This document shows, piece by piece, positions 11,109-23,932 of a DNA stretch of 64,000 bases. This DNA comes from Diplonema papillatum (taxonomy: Eukaryota > Euglenozoa > Diplonemea > Diplonemida > Diplonemidae): positions 248,001 to 312,000 of the forward strand of contig JAPJBO010000144.1 in assembly GCA_030068145.1 (NCBI GenBank). Reading direction: 5' to 3'. The translations under genes and the position numbers were made by a program. How positions within the stretch are numbered: position 1 is the stretch's first letter; each line of letters starts with the position of its first letter. The notes beneath the pieces are model-generated. The model was given only the letters and a program-made list of their open reading frames with translations, searched no databases and was not told where the DNA came from.

Positions 11109-13874
11109 ATTCTATGCTACGGACCCGAAGCCAACCGCACGCGCTTCTTTGGACAGAGTGAGGTAACCTACAGACAAATATTAGATGAATTTGTGGCCCG
11201 CAACACAGCAGTCATACTGTCCGTTTGCGCGCGAGTCCGCTATCAGGAGCCCAGCGGGAAAGCAACAGAAGGGCCACTTGGCTAATGCACGAGATCAAGT
11301 CTAGCTCGAAGATACGATACCACAAAACATTTCTTTTGAGAACCCCACCGATCACCACAAGCACGCACTAAGCTGAACTTCACAAGCATACAAAAGGTCG
11401 AAAGACACCAATCTGTACGTCCATTCGGGATCGTCGGAAACACAAAAAAGATGAAAGTATTAACACACGCAACCACCGTGCAGCGTAGCTCACGCACCCA
11501 AAGAACAAACGGAAGACCAACCAATTCCAAAAAAAGCTAGCTTCTAGGGGGGGCGGGGCTTCGGTCTCTGCTATCCTGCTGTGGAGGTAACGCCCGGTCA
11601 GTTCAAGGGATACACCAGCGAACCGATGGCACAAACAGGGACCTTATTTTTGTGCTTCGCTTTTGCCGTCTTGCTCCATAGGCATCCGACTCGTATTGTA
11701 GCGCGAGACTTTGCGTTTTCCGTCGATTTAAGCTCCACCAGAGAAAGGCTACGCACCAGTCCCGACACTCTGTCGGGCTACCGCGTTGCAAACTAAGCGA
11801 CGGTTTTCGCAGGGCAAACACCCCGGTAAGAATGATCTCCGCGTCATGCGGTGTCACTTACCTGCCTCGCGAAACAGCCCTTCTAGCTGAGAACCACCAG
11901 TGATAGAGGAAGGCCCCTGTCAGGTCGTTGTGCAAGCCGTCTGTACAATGGAAAGAAGCTACCGGCTTTTGATATGGTGATATCGAAGGCAGCCCCTTCC
12001 TGAATGTAGCTGAACGATGAATGATGAATCCATTCATTCGACACGATCCAACCTCGAATGCGGGTTTCTTTCCTCGTGAAACAACCTTACTAGGTTCTAG
12101 ACCTGAAGCACTGCCGCCGCAGCGAGAATCTTGCAAGGGCAGAAAAGCACTCTTGAAACTGCGGGGGGAGGGCTTGCGCAATTCTTGCAGCAGAAACCCA
12201 ATCTATCTCTTCTTGCCCGCTATCAAGAAATCAACCCATGGCTCGCTCTTACTTCGAGCTACTTGGGAGTCACCTCTCGGGCTTTCCGTTCCCTCGGTAC
12301 GGTCAATGCGTGCGTGGTACCACCGCGAGCCCAGGGACGGGAATCAAGTGAAGCGGGTACCATGTAGCGAAGACACTTTCTCCCCCCCCCCATTTTTTTT
12401 CTTCTCATCACGAATCACGTCAGTAGAAAGGACGCCAAACTCAAAATAAAAAGAAGTATACTATCAACAAAGCAACCTGCCAGAGGAAAACAACGCCAAT
12501 CAGCCTCAAAGAGTACCAATCTATGCTCAAAGTAAAGAGAGTAGGTTGGCCGTCAATACTTGGTTGGAACTTCACGGGACAGAAGCATTGATTTCTTGCC
12601 ACAAGTATGGTTAGCGTTGTCATACCGATGGCACAAGACCTCGCACGTTTGTGGCATTCTGTGGCAAGATTTGCTTGAAGGTAGTTGGGCCCAAAAGCTT
12701 GTAGCGATCTACAACACAGACCAAATGCTCACGGCCACCCCTCCCGAAGGGCTTCCACGATTTGGCCGTCGGGGATTTTGCTGTTAGGACGGTTACACCG
12801 AAAAAAGGCAAGGGCAGCCCGCGTGAAAAATAAGACCACGTAACACTGGTCTGTCCGTTTGCTTATATATTTATGGGACTATGGGGTTAAGTGCTAGTTT
12901 TAAGGACTCCGTGAGGGCCCCTGTTTTAGCCATTGTGGCCCTTTTATATAGGGTTCTTGAGGAACCATCCTTCTCGTCGCTTATCGAGCATACGATCACC
13001 TTTAATTCGGCCACACAGCACAGTACACGGAGCAAAAAGCCCAGTTTGGTGTCAGATCTCGTCTTCGTCTTCCGCCCATCCCACACGGTGCAGATGGGAC
13101 GAGCGCAGTGTTACCACTGCGCGCAACCCTTCCAAGCACGTTCTTGCATCCCCGCCCCGCACCCCCCTCTCCATTTTCTTCTGAGTTGGTGGGCACCTAC
13201 TCAAAGAAAAGCAAGATGAGCCGACGCTTTTCGCTCCGGCCGTTGCTGATGCCATTTTCCCGGTTGCGTCCAGCCCTGTCGCCGCTACTCGGCATCGTGA
13301 GCATCTTCTTTACTCGTACTTCACCAGGTGACATTAAATGTTTGGGTACCAAACCCCTTCTTTGAGCACGTTGCACCGTGTATCAAATAGTGGAGCGATT
13401 CTTCGAAATTCGGCGCCTTGCGGTGCCGGAGTGGTCTTGTACTTCGCTTGGGGCCAGGACACTCTGACTAGTTCAGAGCTATCCAGCTGCTGCCTCAAAA
13501 AGAAAAAAAACGTTAAGAAGCAGAGTCTCAAGAACACAGAAGAACATGAGCAGTTCTCTTCATCTTTTTTTTTTAACTGAGTTGTGTTGGGGCCATCGGG
13601 CCCCCCGGATTCCTTTACGACCCGCCACATACGACAAATCAAGTGCTTGGCACATGGCCTGGAACCCGTGGAATATGCGTTTGTCACTCGAATAGCAACA
13701 GGCAGTTTGGGGGGTGGTTGATCAGAGCCGCCAACACAACACCCCGCTCTCGCATTTCTTTTTTCCTACTGTTTTGTCTCTGCCCCCCTTCTCACCAAGA
13801 CACCGCCTCTCTCTTTCCCTTGTCGTTCCAGCTGTCAAAACAGATTCCATCTTGCCCGACGTAGTTGCTCTTAC

Positions 13875-13918
13875 CTCATACGCGAAGCAGGCGAGTCGTT
13901 CCGCGACAACTCGATTTC
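13875..13918 (-). CDS. Candidate micro-exon, minus strand
   Basis: On the minus strand a polypyrimidine acceptor (CCCCTTTTCCAG) is followed 44 nt later by a consensus donor (ATGAG|GTAAGAGC). One frame through it reads EIELSRNDSPASRM. The paired signals make a small internal exon plausible, but no parent gene was identified. Confidence 0.2.
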
Positions 13919-16900
13919 CTGGAAAAGGGGATGGGGGCCCAATGGGGGGGCAGGACACTCTGACCAGTCCAATCCCGGTATTGCCGCCCTTAGTGATTGC
14001 CGTGACGGCTGCCGGCAACGGCGCCTCGGGCCGACATCACTGAGTGCTTCGAGGGGCTTCGAGGGGTTGATCCATATGCCGATTGCTATCTGAACCCGCA
14101 CTCACGTGGCGTTGACTGTGGCTGACCTTCGATGAGCGTAAACGTCTTCAACGGGGGGCTCAGGCGTGCCCTGCCTATAGACAGTTGGTGAAGTGTCGTA
14201 GCTGCGGCTCCACCATCACCTGGAGTTGGACTGGCTCAAAGAACCCCCCCCTTCAAAATCATGGCTTTCAGTGGTGCAAGCACCACGCACTTTGAACATC
14301 AACAAACTTCCGCCTCCATCTACAGCACGAAACGGACAGAAAATATTATGGAGTCTGTTTAGGCTGGTTTGTCTAACCCCCCGGCTTTCATTTTTCACGA
14401 ACGAGCAGCATTCTTTACACCGCATTCCAACCCGAGCAAGAAACCACACAAAATGTTCTTTAACTACAAAATGAACAACAAGACACGAAGCAGTCTATAC
14501 AAAAAGAAATCGCAGCGGGAGTCGAAAAAGTCCCCTGCAGTCGAACCATGTAGTCTCCTTCAAATCTTGATACGTATGAGCAAAAAGCCCTCTCAAACGT
14601 CATTTTTATCGACTCCAACTTTGCTCTCCCATTGTGCCAATTCCTCACAGCGGCCAAACACCACACATGTCGCCGCTAAGCCCCAACAGTACCCCTTGAT
14701 TCGAGGATTTTAACACAGTTCAGAAAGCAACTGGAAGCATACCTACGAGTGTAGAGGGGCGAATCAAACGAAACGAACACCGCTGAACACAAGCCCGTAG
14801 CGACGGTAGCCACAGAACAGAGTGGACGGGACTGTGGCACTATGCTAACTCCGACTCGAGCTCTGCCTGCTGCGGTTGCCCGTTTCCGTTCTTGCCACCA
14901 AACGAACTTCTTCTTCGTCTCGTGCATATAGCTGTGAAACCTTTCTGAAGATTCTATCGTACCACCCTTCTGAACGGCGGATTCAAAATATCTTGATTCC
15001 TGTTTTTGTTGACTCGTCGTCGCAGTGGCGTGTTACCGCCGGTCACCCCCTCGTCAATAACACATTGCCATACGATAGCAAAAAAGGACGCGACACACAC
15101 CACCCCAAAGCACATGTCTCACTTTATTTTTTCCGCTTCCGTGACGAGGACCATCGTATCTCTTGGCTTTCTCTCTCTCTCTCTCTTGTGTTTTTTGTCA
15201 GAGATCCCTGGATCTTCGAAGATTAATAGTTGAAGACGAATTGCAACCCAGGGTTTCTCTCCCTCGAAACCTTTCTTGCTCCTTGCAATCGCCCCTGACG
15301 TGGGACTGAAGTACAGAACATGCAACCCGGAGGAGAGGACTGGTCTTTTTTTCTACACGTAGTGACGAGCCATGTCGACCGAGATGTGAAGGTAACCCGG
15401 CGATTCTAAGAAAGAATCGAAGTTTCAGGCGAACCCATAATACAGGTCCTTGGCGGGCCCGTACCCGGTTCACACACAGGTCGTAAAGCGGGAAACACAA
15501 CCTTCACCCACTGCAGGCTGAGCAAGTGCTAACTTCTTCCCTTGAAAAAGAAAAAAACGTATCCCACTCTCCCCCGGCAAAGGTTGCCCTGGAAGTGGAA
15601 GTCACAGAACGATTTCCAAACGTTAGTGTGGCAAACCGGGCTGTCGACGAACTTCTTTTTCTTTCTCTTTCGGGTTTGTTTTTGCTTGCACATGGATACT
15701 AGCCCTGACCTTGACCCCGAAGCGGAAAACTGGTCATCTGCTTGGGTAGCCACTTCTACCAGTAACGGAATGTACTCGGTGCATTCCAGGAGGCGAATGC
15801 AACGCAGCAGTCTGCGAGCGTCTGCACTACCGTAGCACCTGGGCCCACCAGCCAACAAAAACCTGCATTAACGTGACCAGTCTTTCGGCAAAATGCAAAA
15901 TTTACGGAGTTGACAAGCATCCCTTGATCCTTAGAAGCTGGTGTCTCTCCTGGCACCCTGTCGTGGTTCGAAGATACTCCTTTAATTTCAGTTCCACCAG
16001 CGCATGCTGAAGGAAAAGTGATGCACCGTAACCCTAAGAAAAGCTTCAAGATATTAATTTGTCCACAGGTAGTGCGTTGCATCATTCAGGCACTGAGCCC
16101 ATTTTTACTGGAGGTCACTCGCACTCAAACCCCCGGAGTCGCAGCCATTTTCACTAATGGTCTGAACAATGCATGCCATAGCTGCTGCAAAGTGCTGTCC
16201 GATCCGTGCACTGTGACATTGTTGGAGTCTTTCCAACTGGACACGCAATTGCGAACAAGTGATTCGCCTGAGAAGACCGTACTGGGCATGCAGTGTGAGG
16301 TGTCACACGTCAAAACTAGACAACTGCAGCGCACAAACATGCTCTTGGTACCTTGGCTGGTTTCCTGGATCGTGACAAAGGTGCTTGACCAGTGCACACA
16401 GCACTGTGTTGGGCGCCTGTTGAACCGAATTCCCGTTTCTGACGGCCTCGTATCTCGGTAAACGTGTCTCTCTTCTCTCATTGAACGTTAGCAAGCTGAA
16501 CCATATCACTCAGCGCAGGGAGAAAGTGAGAACACGCAGCAGCGAGTGCACAGGGACCAACCCTATCAACCGCTTCTGCCGTTTCTTCTTTTTCTTTTTT
16601 ATTTAAGTAGAACTGTCCTGAAGGGAACATTTCTGGAACAACGGGGCGCACACGAGAAAGATAAACGAAATCAAGCGAACTTTAACTCTAAAAAGAGTCA
16701 TCCAGACACTTTAAACCCGGTCTTCATAATTTTCACCATTATTGCTCAGCTGATCGCGTTCGTTGTTTCGTTTATCAGTGCAAGATCCTAACTCCGGAAG
16801 CATTCCTTTTTTGACGAGCGTATAGTAACAAAATACGCCGAGAACTGACCTCCCTTTCTCCGTCTTCAGCCGCATATTAGCTTATGCAGGGGGAGAAAAA

Positions 16901-18103
16901 GAAGAAGTTTCGCTCAGACGCTCATACCCATGAACGTCCGAAAGGATGCCGCGGGTTCACTACGAAACACCCGGAGAACAGATACCACATTTTTGGCTTA
17001 GACACGACCCAACTTTCCAATTTCTTTCTTGATACCACCGCCCCATCCGGGGAAATACATTTCTTTCCGCTCCTTGTAGATTGCTGGGGACTCACCGTCC
17101 GAGAGCTCCACATCAGGCCACTCCAGAAAGCGTGGGTGCCATTGCCCTGCCATTTAGGCGGCGCAAAGGAAGTGCGCGATGCCGTGATTATATGCTCGAA
17201 ACCGTACCGTACCGTGCCGGCAGGTACTTCATACTTTCGTATCTCGACAGAGCAGTCTCAGAAGATACAGGGCAGGCAAAGAAGCTTTCTTCACGCACGG
17301 AATACATGCGCGAATCCTCTGAACAACCAAACCGGCCACCGGAGTCACGCAAGGTGCCTACTCCTTCCGACAAATGACATCACTTGATCGCAAAAGTGCA
17401 CCATTTGCCCTGCAGCGAAACAATTCGTTAAGCCAATAATAAAAGCAGCTGACGTTGTCGTCGGAGACGCAAAAGAACAAGGTACTGGCAGTCTGACACG
17501 AGATTCGCTCCTTGCGCAGGCTACAGCGGGCCTCTTCACGGAAGAGGAGTAAGCCAAACCGTGCTCTTAGAGAGTTTTCAGTGTCCACATTCTCACCCCA
17601 AAGAGTACTAGCCAACACCAAACAAAGTTCTCGAGGCTGTGTGATGTCGAGAGTTACCGTCTACATGGAAAGCAAGCAAAGCAGATATTGTTTGCCTGCC
17701 CGCATTTTCTTCTTGCAAGAAAGCGAGTATCAAGCGAATCACATCCAGCTACGCAGAGCTAATAAATGGAACCAGAGGCAAACATGCATTTTTCTTGCAT
17801 TCTTAGAAACAAGGTTACCTGCAACAAGGTGCCACATTTGTGCGGCGGTGTCAGTCAAAAGAGAGCAGGGGTGTAGCTAGCGCAGGTAAACCTCTACAGT
17901 TGAAGGCACCGACACCATGGGCCAGCCCCGGGCCGAAAAAAAGAAGCAGCCTGAGGAGGAGTTTTATCTCAGATCCATCCTCGTGTTGTGGCCGTGCCGT
18001 GCATGGTAATTCATGTGGTTCATGTACGCAAAACATCCCAGTGCTGTGCAGAAACGTGGACCCAAAGCACGACACGACGCGTGCAAAAACGTAGTCGGTA
18101 GCG

Positions 18104-18163
18104 ACTTGTGCAGTCTATCGTCATAGATTGTTGCTGCATATCAAGCTCAAACTACTACTACTG
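18104..18163 (+). repeat. Dispersed repeat, copy 1 (second copy near 62,422)
   Basis: About 60 bp containing ACTTGTGCAGTCTATCG, then ATTGTTGCTGCATA and TCAAACTACTACTACT. The same blocks in the same order recur at 62,422-62,481 with a few substitutions. A partial third copy of the CAAACTACTACCACTAC end lies near 18,200. The function is unknown. Confidence 0.7.
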
Positions 18164-19030
18164 CCTTGATGTTACTTTGATCAAACTCACACTAAGCTCA
18201 AACTACTACCACTACGTCGGAAGACTGTGCGCAAGTATCTAGTTAGTTAGAAACCTGGCTGAATGTGTGCCACTAGAAACCGGGTACAAACGTGGCTCTG
18301 CTTGCTAGCCACCGTGCTGCCAACGTTGCTTTTTGGTAGACACTTTTCGTTCTGTGCGATCACTCTCCCGCTCCAGCACATGATAATCCTACGCGCATCA
18401 TCACAAGCACACGCAGGTGCCGTACACAGATACCGGGACCAGTGTCCACTCTCGCGTAATGTCGATGTGCCTCCTGCGAATCATGCATGCCATGATCCGG
18501 AGAGGCGACATGGATGACACTACGCTGCCCAACACCAGCCTGCCACTCTTTTACGGCTTGTCTTCTGCACAAACGTCTGACTAGCGATCTTTCGGTTCCA
18601 GACAACCTTATTGTACCCCGCGTCGCGTTCTTGCTTGCGAGAAGCGACCCACTTAGAACCTCACGGTTCTATCGCCAATGAAGTACCTCCGAGCTCACAC
18701 CCGATCAACAAGAAAACAGAAGCGCAGACCGCGCCCCCCGCTGCGGCTGCACTCACCCAATATAGCTCGACAAAACAAAAAATAACAACGAGATGCGAAG
18801 AAAGGTGACGGGTGGAGGAGCGACGGAGCGAAACACCTCCCTCTTGGCGAAACATTGCGAATGAGTGGTCCGACACTGGACTCACGGCTTAGAATTTACT
18901 TCTCTGTTTGCGATATCGGAACTAGTAGCAGGCACCCAACTAAAAACGAAAACATATAGCGGTGTGTTGCCTTTCCTTTTGAGCCAATTCACCTATCCCC
19001 CTGAAAGCGACCTGAGCTCGATTACGTGGC

Positions 19031-19330
19031 GATGCAGATTATCGCCACAGATTCTTTGCATTCTAAGCTAAACGATTACGTGGCGATTCCACTCTACGAA
19101 ACTCCGATGCAGATTATTGCCACATATTCTTTGCATTCTAAGCTAAACGATCACGTGGCGATTCCACTCTACGAAACTCCGATGCAGATTATTGCCACAT
19201 ATTCTTTGCATTCTAAGCTAAACGATCACGTGGCGATTCCACTCTACGAAACTCCGATGCGGACTTTCGCCACAAATTCTTTGCATTCTAGCCCAAACTA
19301 CAAGGCTCGACAACATTCGATCGGGCAGGG
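19031..19330 (+). repeat. 75-bp tandem repeat, four units, open in one frame
   Basis: Units start at 19,031, 19,106, 19,181 and 19,256, a constant 75-bp period. Units 2 and 3 are nearly identical, while units 1 and 4 are diverged at the array edges. Because 75 is a multiple of three, one plus-strand frame repeats a 25-residue unit containing HSKLNDHVAIPLYETP. No start context or flanking coding sequence supports a gene, so I treat it as a minisatellite. Confidence 0.8.
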
Positions 19331-22300
19331 GGTGAATGAGCTCATCTTTTCTTTTTTTCGCCCCTTTTTTTGCTGCTGACCAGGTCAGACCGACAAAAGA
19401 AGACAAGTAAGAAAAAAAGATTGCAACACAAAATGTAATATTCAAGAAGAGACATGCGGGAAACCCAAGCGTCTTTCATCTGAGACTTTCAGAAACTTCT
19501 TTTAGAGCGCGATGCCAAATCAACTGCACCCCCCCCCCGAAAAAAATAAAATAAAATAAAAATAAAATAAGAAGCAGGGCAATTTGGGAGAACACTCCAA
19601 TGGAGGGAAAATAGTAGTGACCGTGAAGCGAGAGCGATGCAATATTTCAGTGCTTGCTATCACAATAAAGGGTTGAGAAGAATCTGGCAAAGAGTCTCCT
19701 ACCAAAGCAAAAAAGAATCTCCGGCGATATGCAAAACTGCCTGCGGCATCAATACCAGTGACTCAGCGAGCCACGGTTCTGTACACAGTTCCAGCTTTGC
19801 AGCAATGCCCCGGTTTGCGACTTTTTCTTGAACAAATGGAGTGACTCGGTGCATTATCTGCATCTCTGAGCCGGTCCATCCCCTCATGATAGACCGTGAT
19901 AGACCGAAGAATACAGCACGGGGCAATTCGATGCAGCTCTAGGGACTAGGGATGGACCTGATAGACTGTGGTGGACCGTGATTCACTGTGATAAACAGCT
20001 GCAGGCACTTCGATGCAGTTTCAAGAAATAGGGACGGACCGGCTCAATCTCGGCTCTGCTGCACACGGTTCCACGTTTGTTGAAACCACCACTCCAAATT
20101 TGTTCAGCATCAAGAGGCTGTTCTGGCGTCTCTGGAACTCTTCCAGCCAGCTCTCTTCCAATCAACCCGGTCACCTTTCAACACCCTCTTGAAGATGTTT
20201 TGTTGCTCCCCACCCACGTCCCTGCTCACGAATACCCCATCTGTTGGGAGCTCGTGTCATACCCACCGCCGCCCTCGAAAAATGTACACGAATGGGATTG
20301 TGAAGGATCTCGTGATATTGTGTGGGTTACCATCCCCGCATCTCCTCTGTACTCCGTTGCGTGCAGCAAGTGAGACGAGTCAAACTAACGGGGCAAGTAC
20401 AAAGGGGCAGTTTGAGAGAAATATTCTGGCAATGTACGATGTTATGCCGGGTATGCGACCTGAGCAAGCAAAGCATAACAGAACTTCATGCTCAGAAGCC
20501 CCGAAATCGGCCTCAGAATACGGGTTCTCGAGAATCACATACATACACGCACACGCATCGTACGTTGCCACACGCTTTCCCCCTTTGGCACCCGACCGTG
20601 CCAAAAGAGGGCAAACCCACATCGCAAGAGACACAACAGCACCAGGCTCTTTACTCTGCTGATTTCCCGCTGTTATTCCGCACCACCCGGAAACAGTTTC
20701 AAGGTAGTCATGGGGAATACCGGCGTTCCAACGAACTCCCACAACAAAAAAAGAATTCACGTAGTATAATAGATTAAGAAGCAAACCCACGTGGTACTTG
20801 ATGCGATTTCAAAAAAAAGCACACTTTCTTTTACCCGACGAATCTGTTGTAAGGTTGCTCAGTTTCTTAAAGAGTCTCTGAGGCGAACGGTTCTACCACA
20901 TTACCTGACTCCCCCTCACCCTCCCAACCCCATCGACCTTTTTTTTTTTTTAAACCTTGTTCTCTCCCCCTTTCTTTTTGTTTTGAGCTGCACCCCCCAC
21001 ATGAGGGGGGGTGTTGCTCCCTCGTTTCTTCTTCCTCTTTCGCTTCGGGCACTTTAGTGGGCCGCTGGCTGTGTGTCGAAATGCGCTTGATGGCGTATCA
21101 TAATATCGCCCAGCTCAAACATGAACACTTCGTTGTGGTCACGCTCCGGGAACGGCTACTGTGAGAGAACGAGAGAGAGAGAGTGTGTGAGAGAGTATGG
21201 GAGAGAGTGAGAGAGAGAGAGATTCGAACTGTTTTTCTTTTTCTACCCCCCCGTCCCCTTTTCCCCTTTCACGTTTTAGACGTTTTAGTGACACGAATCA
21301 TTGTTTTCTTTTCAGCTTCCCGCCTCAATAGATGCGTACAAGGGCAAGACTTTCCAGACCAGCTTGAAGTCCAGTCCCAAAGCTCAATAGACCCCAACAC
21401 CAGGCTTCGTTGACCTCTGCATCAGGGTCGAGGGTAGACAGACACCTGTGAAGTGAACGCATCCTACACGAGGTGCGCTAATCTTGGACAGCTTCTCCCG
21501 ACGGAATCTTCATTGACACAACGAAGAATCACGTTCGCCAATACCGTCTTGCAGCCACAAACAGCTCAATCGGTGCGGATAAACACCACCACATTCTTGC
21601 TTGCACGCAAGGCCCGCCCGGAAGAACGTCCGCTACTTTCGAACAGCAAGCAAGTTCGGAGTGTCCGATGGATGCGCAAACCCGCATGAACCCATTGCGA
21701 GGTACTGAAACGGCGGTTGCCACAGCAACTTCAACCGACATAGCTTGGGTGGGCCTCGCGTTGCGGTACGTGTTCTCTTTTCTTCAACAAACCTACGCAC
21801 TTCTTTCAATCCTTTTCTGCTTTCTCTCTTTCTCTCTCTCTCTCTCTCCCTCGGTCCTACAAAGAACTCTCACTATAAAACCTTGGTGTACCTCGGACTT
21901 GTGGCTACTGGTCTAGTACCACAGTGCGCGAGCACGATGCCGCTGTGTGCGCCCACTCGCAACTCACAGCGAGAGCACGCGATTGCATGAAAAGGGAATT
22001 TGGTGGACCGAAGCACACTCCATAGGTACCTTGTTTCCCAAAGCCCTGGGTGTGGCGAGCGAAGATCAATCGGCACTGCCCACGATGTCTGTACAGCATG
22101 AATCACCAAGCCTCACGGCCAACCGAGACTTTACAATACCGACCATTCGTCCACAATTAGACCGCCACAAAATACGACTCGTTTTGTGTAGTGCCGAAAA
22201 CAAAGGAAGGACATCATAAGTGCTCGCCAGCCCAGCGCTCTGCTCGTGTATCCCCCGCTATCTACATGTTGCGGATATGAGACAATCCATTTGCCGAAGG

Positions 22301-23526
22301 TCACCCGGAGACTCTAAAACCCCGGAGGTTCAAGCGAACTTCTCACTCTGAAAGTAAAGGAAAGTTGCTGACTCGGCGCCTCCCCACCCCCCCCCCCCCC
22401 CCCCCCCCGTCCGTTTCCTGAACATCTTTCCAGTTTTAAACATGGCCTCCAGTGGTGCAAGCATCACGCGCTCTTCAAATGCCAACCCCCCCATCAGATC
22501 TTGGCGAAACTGCATGTACAAGTAGGGTCCTGCTTTTTATATCCAAAAAGCGAACTCACGCTCTAAAAGAAATGATTCTCAGAAGTCCAGTCTGCTCTGT
22601 CCTTTCTTGCGCAAGAGACAAGGTGATGCTGACCGTACACCGCGTCAAAATAATGCCTCGGCAAGGCCACACAGGCGAGGTCCTCACTTCACTGGCGGGT
22701 GTCAAGTGCTTAGTGAAGCAAGAGCCTTGTTTCTTTTTACTTTCTGGGCAACTTCTTTGCTGAACCCCCCCCATACCGAAAATGACCCAGACGAGGAAGT
22801 CTGCTTGTCGGCATAGGGGGCTGAGCTTTTAGTGGCCATAAACAATCGGTATCCTTGTTCATGACAATGTCCACTGTGCTAGACTCAACGCGACATCTCC
22901 CACGAAAAATTAAAATTGCGTGGGTGATGTGTCGAATCATACCGGGGATACCGTGTATCGCCTGGACTGCGTTTGTATGCACAGTATCCGACAAGAAACA
23001 CGATCAGCACCTACGCGTAATTTTCTGAAGAACACAAACATCGATATGTGTAAAGAAGGATCCTACTCTTTGCGTGCTCTGGCTCAGGACCTTGCGTATG
23101 CCGAACTCGCTTCGATCTTTTGCTTTTTCTTTGTTTTTTGCTTGTTCAGCTCTCTCGCTCTCTCTCTTTCTCTTTCTCTTCTCTCCGCCGTTTCCCGAAG
23201 ATGGGTTGTTCCCTCAACTCCGTTTTTTTCTCTTTCTTGTCTTCACTCTTTTCCAGGTCGCTGTGAGCAATTGTTTTTTTCCTCCACTTTCTGCCTAATG
23301 TGATCATACGATTGTGTAAAGAGCAAACTGTGCCAGCCAGCGCTGCCATCCATGCGGTCCGCTTTAACATTTTGCTCAAGAAAGGGGTATACTTCACGCC
23401 CATTCACGAACCTGCAAATTAATGAAGATGACAATAGTTTTAGCACCCGACCGGTGCTGCGTTGTGAGCATTAGCGGGGATGTGGCCACGACAGAACAAA
23501 CACAAACCAAGCTCTTAAAAAGGCAA
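19331..23526. other. No recognisable gene; simple-sequence tracts
   Basis: The stretch contains an A/T-rich AAAAT-type tract (about 19,540-19,570), a degenerate GATAGACCGTG-like series (19,880-19,990), GA-rich repeats (21,170-21,222), CT runs (21,826-21,848 and 23,150-23,185) and a C tract (22,387-22,408). A short block near 22,441-22,482 (CAGTGGTGCAAGCA) is repeated, diverged, near 14,262-14,300. No coding sequence could be assigned. Confidence 0.5.
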
Positions 23527-23527
23527 G

Positions 23528-23599
<72 letters not shown>

Positions 23600-23600
23600 T
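23527..23600. repeat. (AGT)n microsatellite
   Basis: About 24 uninterrupted AGT triplets, about 330 bp upstream of the methyltransferase-like gene. It would encode polySer or polyTyr in some frames, but there is no sign that it is translated. Confidence 0.95.
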
Positions 23601-23932
23601 GTGTCGTCTGCCGAAGCAGCCGGGGACAGCAGGCGCAGGGGGCAGGTCTTGCTGTACAATTTTCTTCTTCATGGAGACCCGCCCCCGGCAATCCCGACTG
23701 TCCAATCACTGTCGAGAAAGGTTTGTGCCCTATAGTGATGAGGTGGTTGACCAGGCCCCCACGAGTGTATGTAGGCGATCCATACAACAGCTGCATCAGA
23801 CGCAGCTTGATCCGAGAGCTCGCTAGGGGAGGTGACGCTGCTCACCTGCCAGTCTCACAACTGACTGCTGCCCCAAAAAGGCAAGGAAAAAAGTAAAAAA
23901 AAACGTTTGACACAAGTACACCCTAGCCAACG

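Larger units (their letters stand above)
8692..19030. other. Long gene-poor stretch with a few candidate minus-strand exons
   Basis: No recognisable protein family. Simple sequence includes a CT run near 15,170-15,188 and A or C runs near 10,660, 10,941 and 12,381. A 41-42-bp tandem duplication lies at 9,080-9,180. Minus-strand candidate exons with good splice signals lie at 11,004-11,108 and 13,875-13,918. Donor-like signals also occur at 17,098 and 11,862 on the minus strand. A multi-exon minus-strand gene is possible but could not be assembled. Confidence 0.45.
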
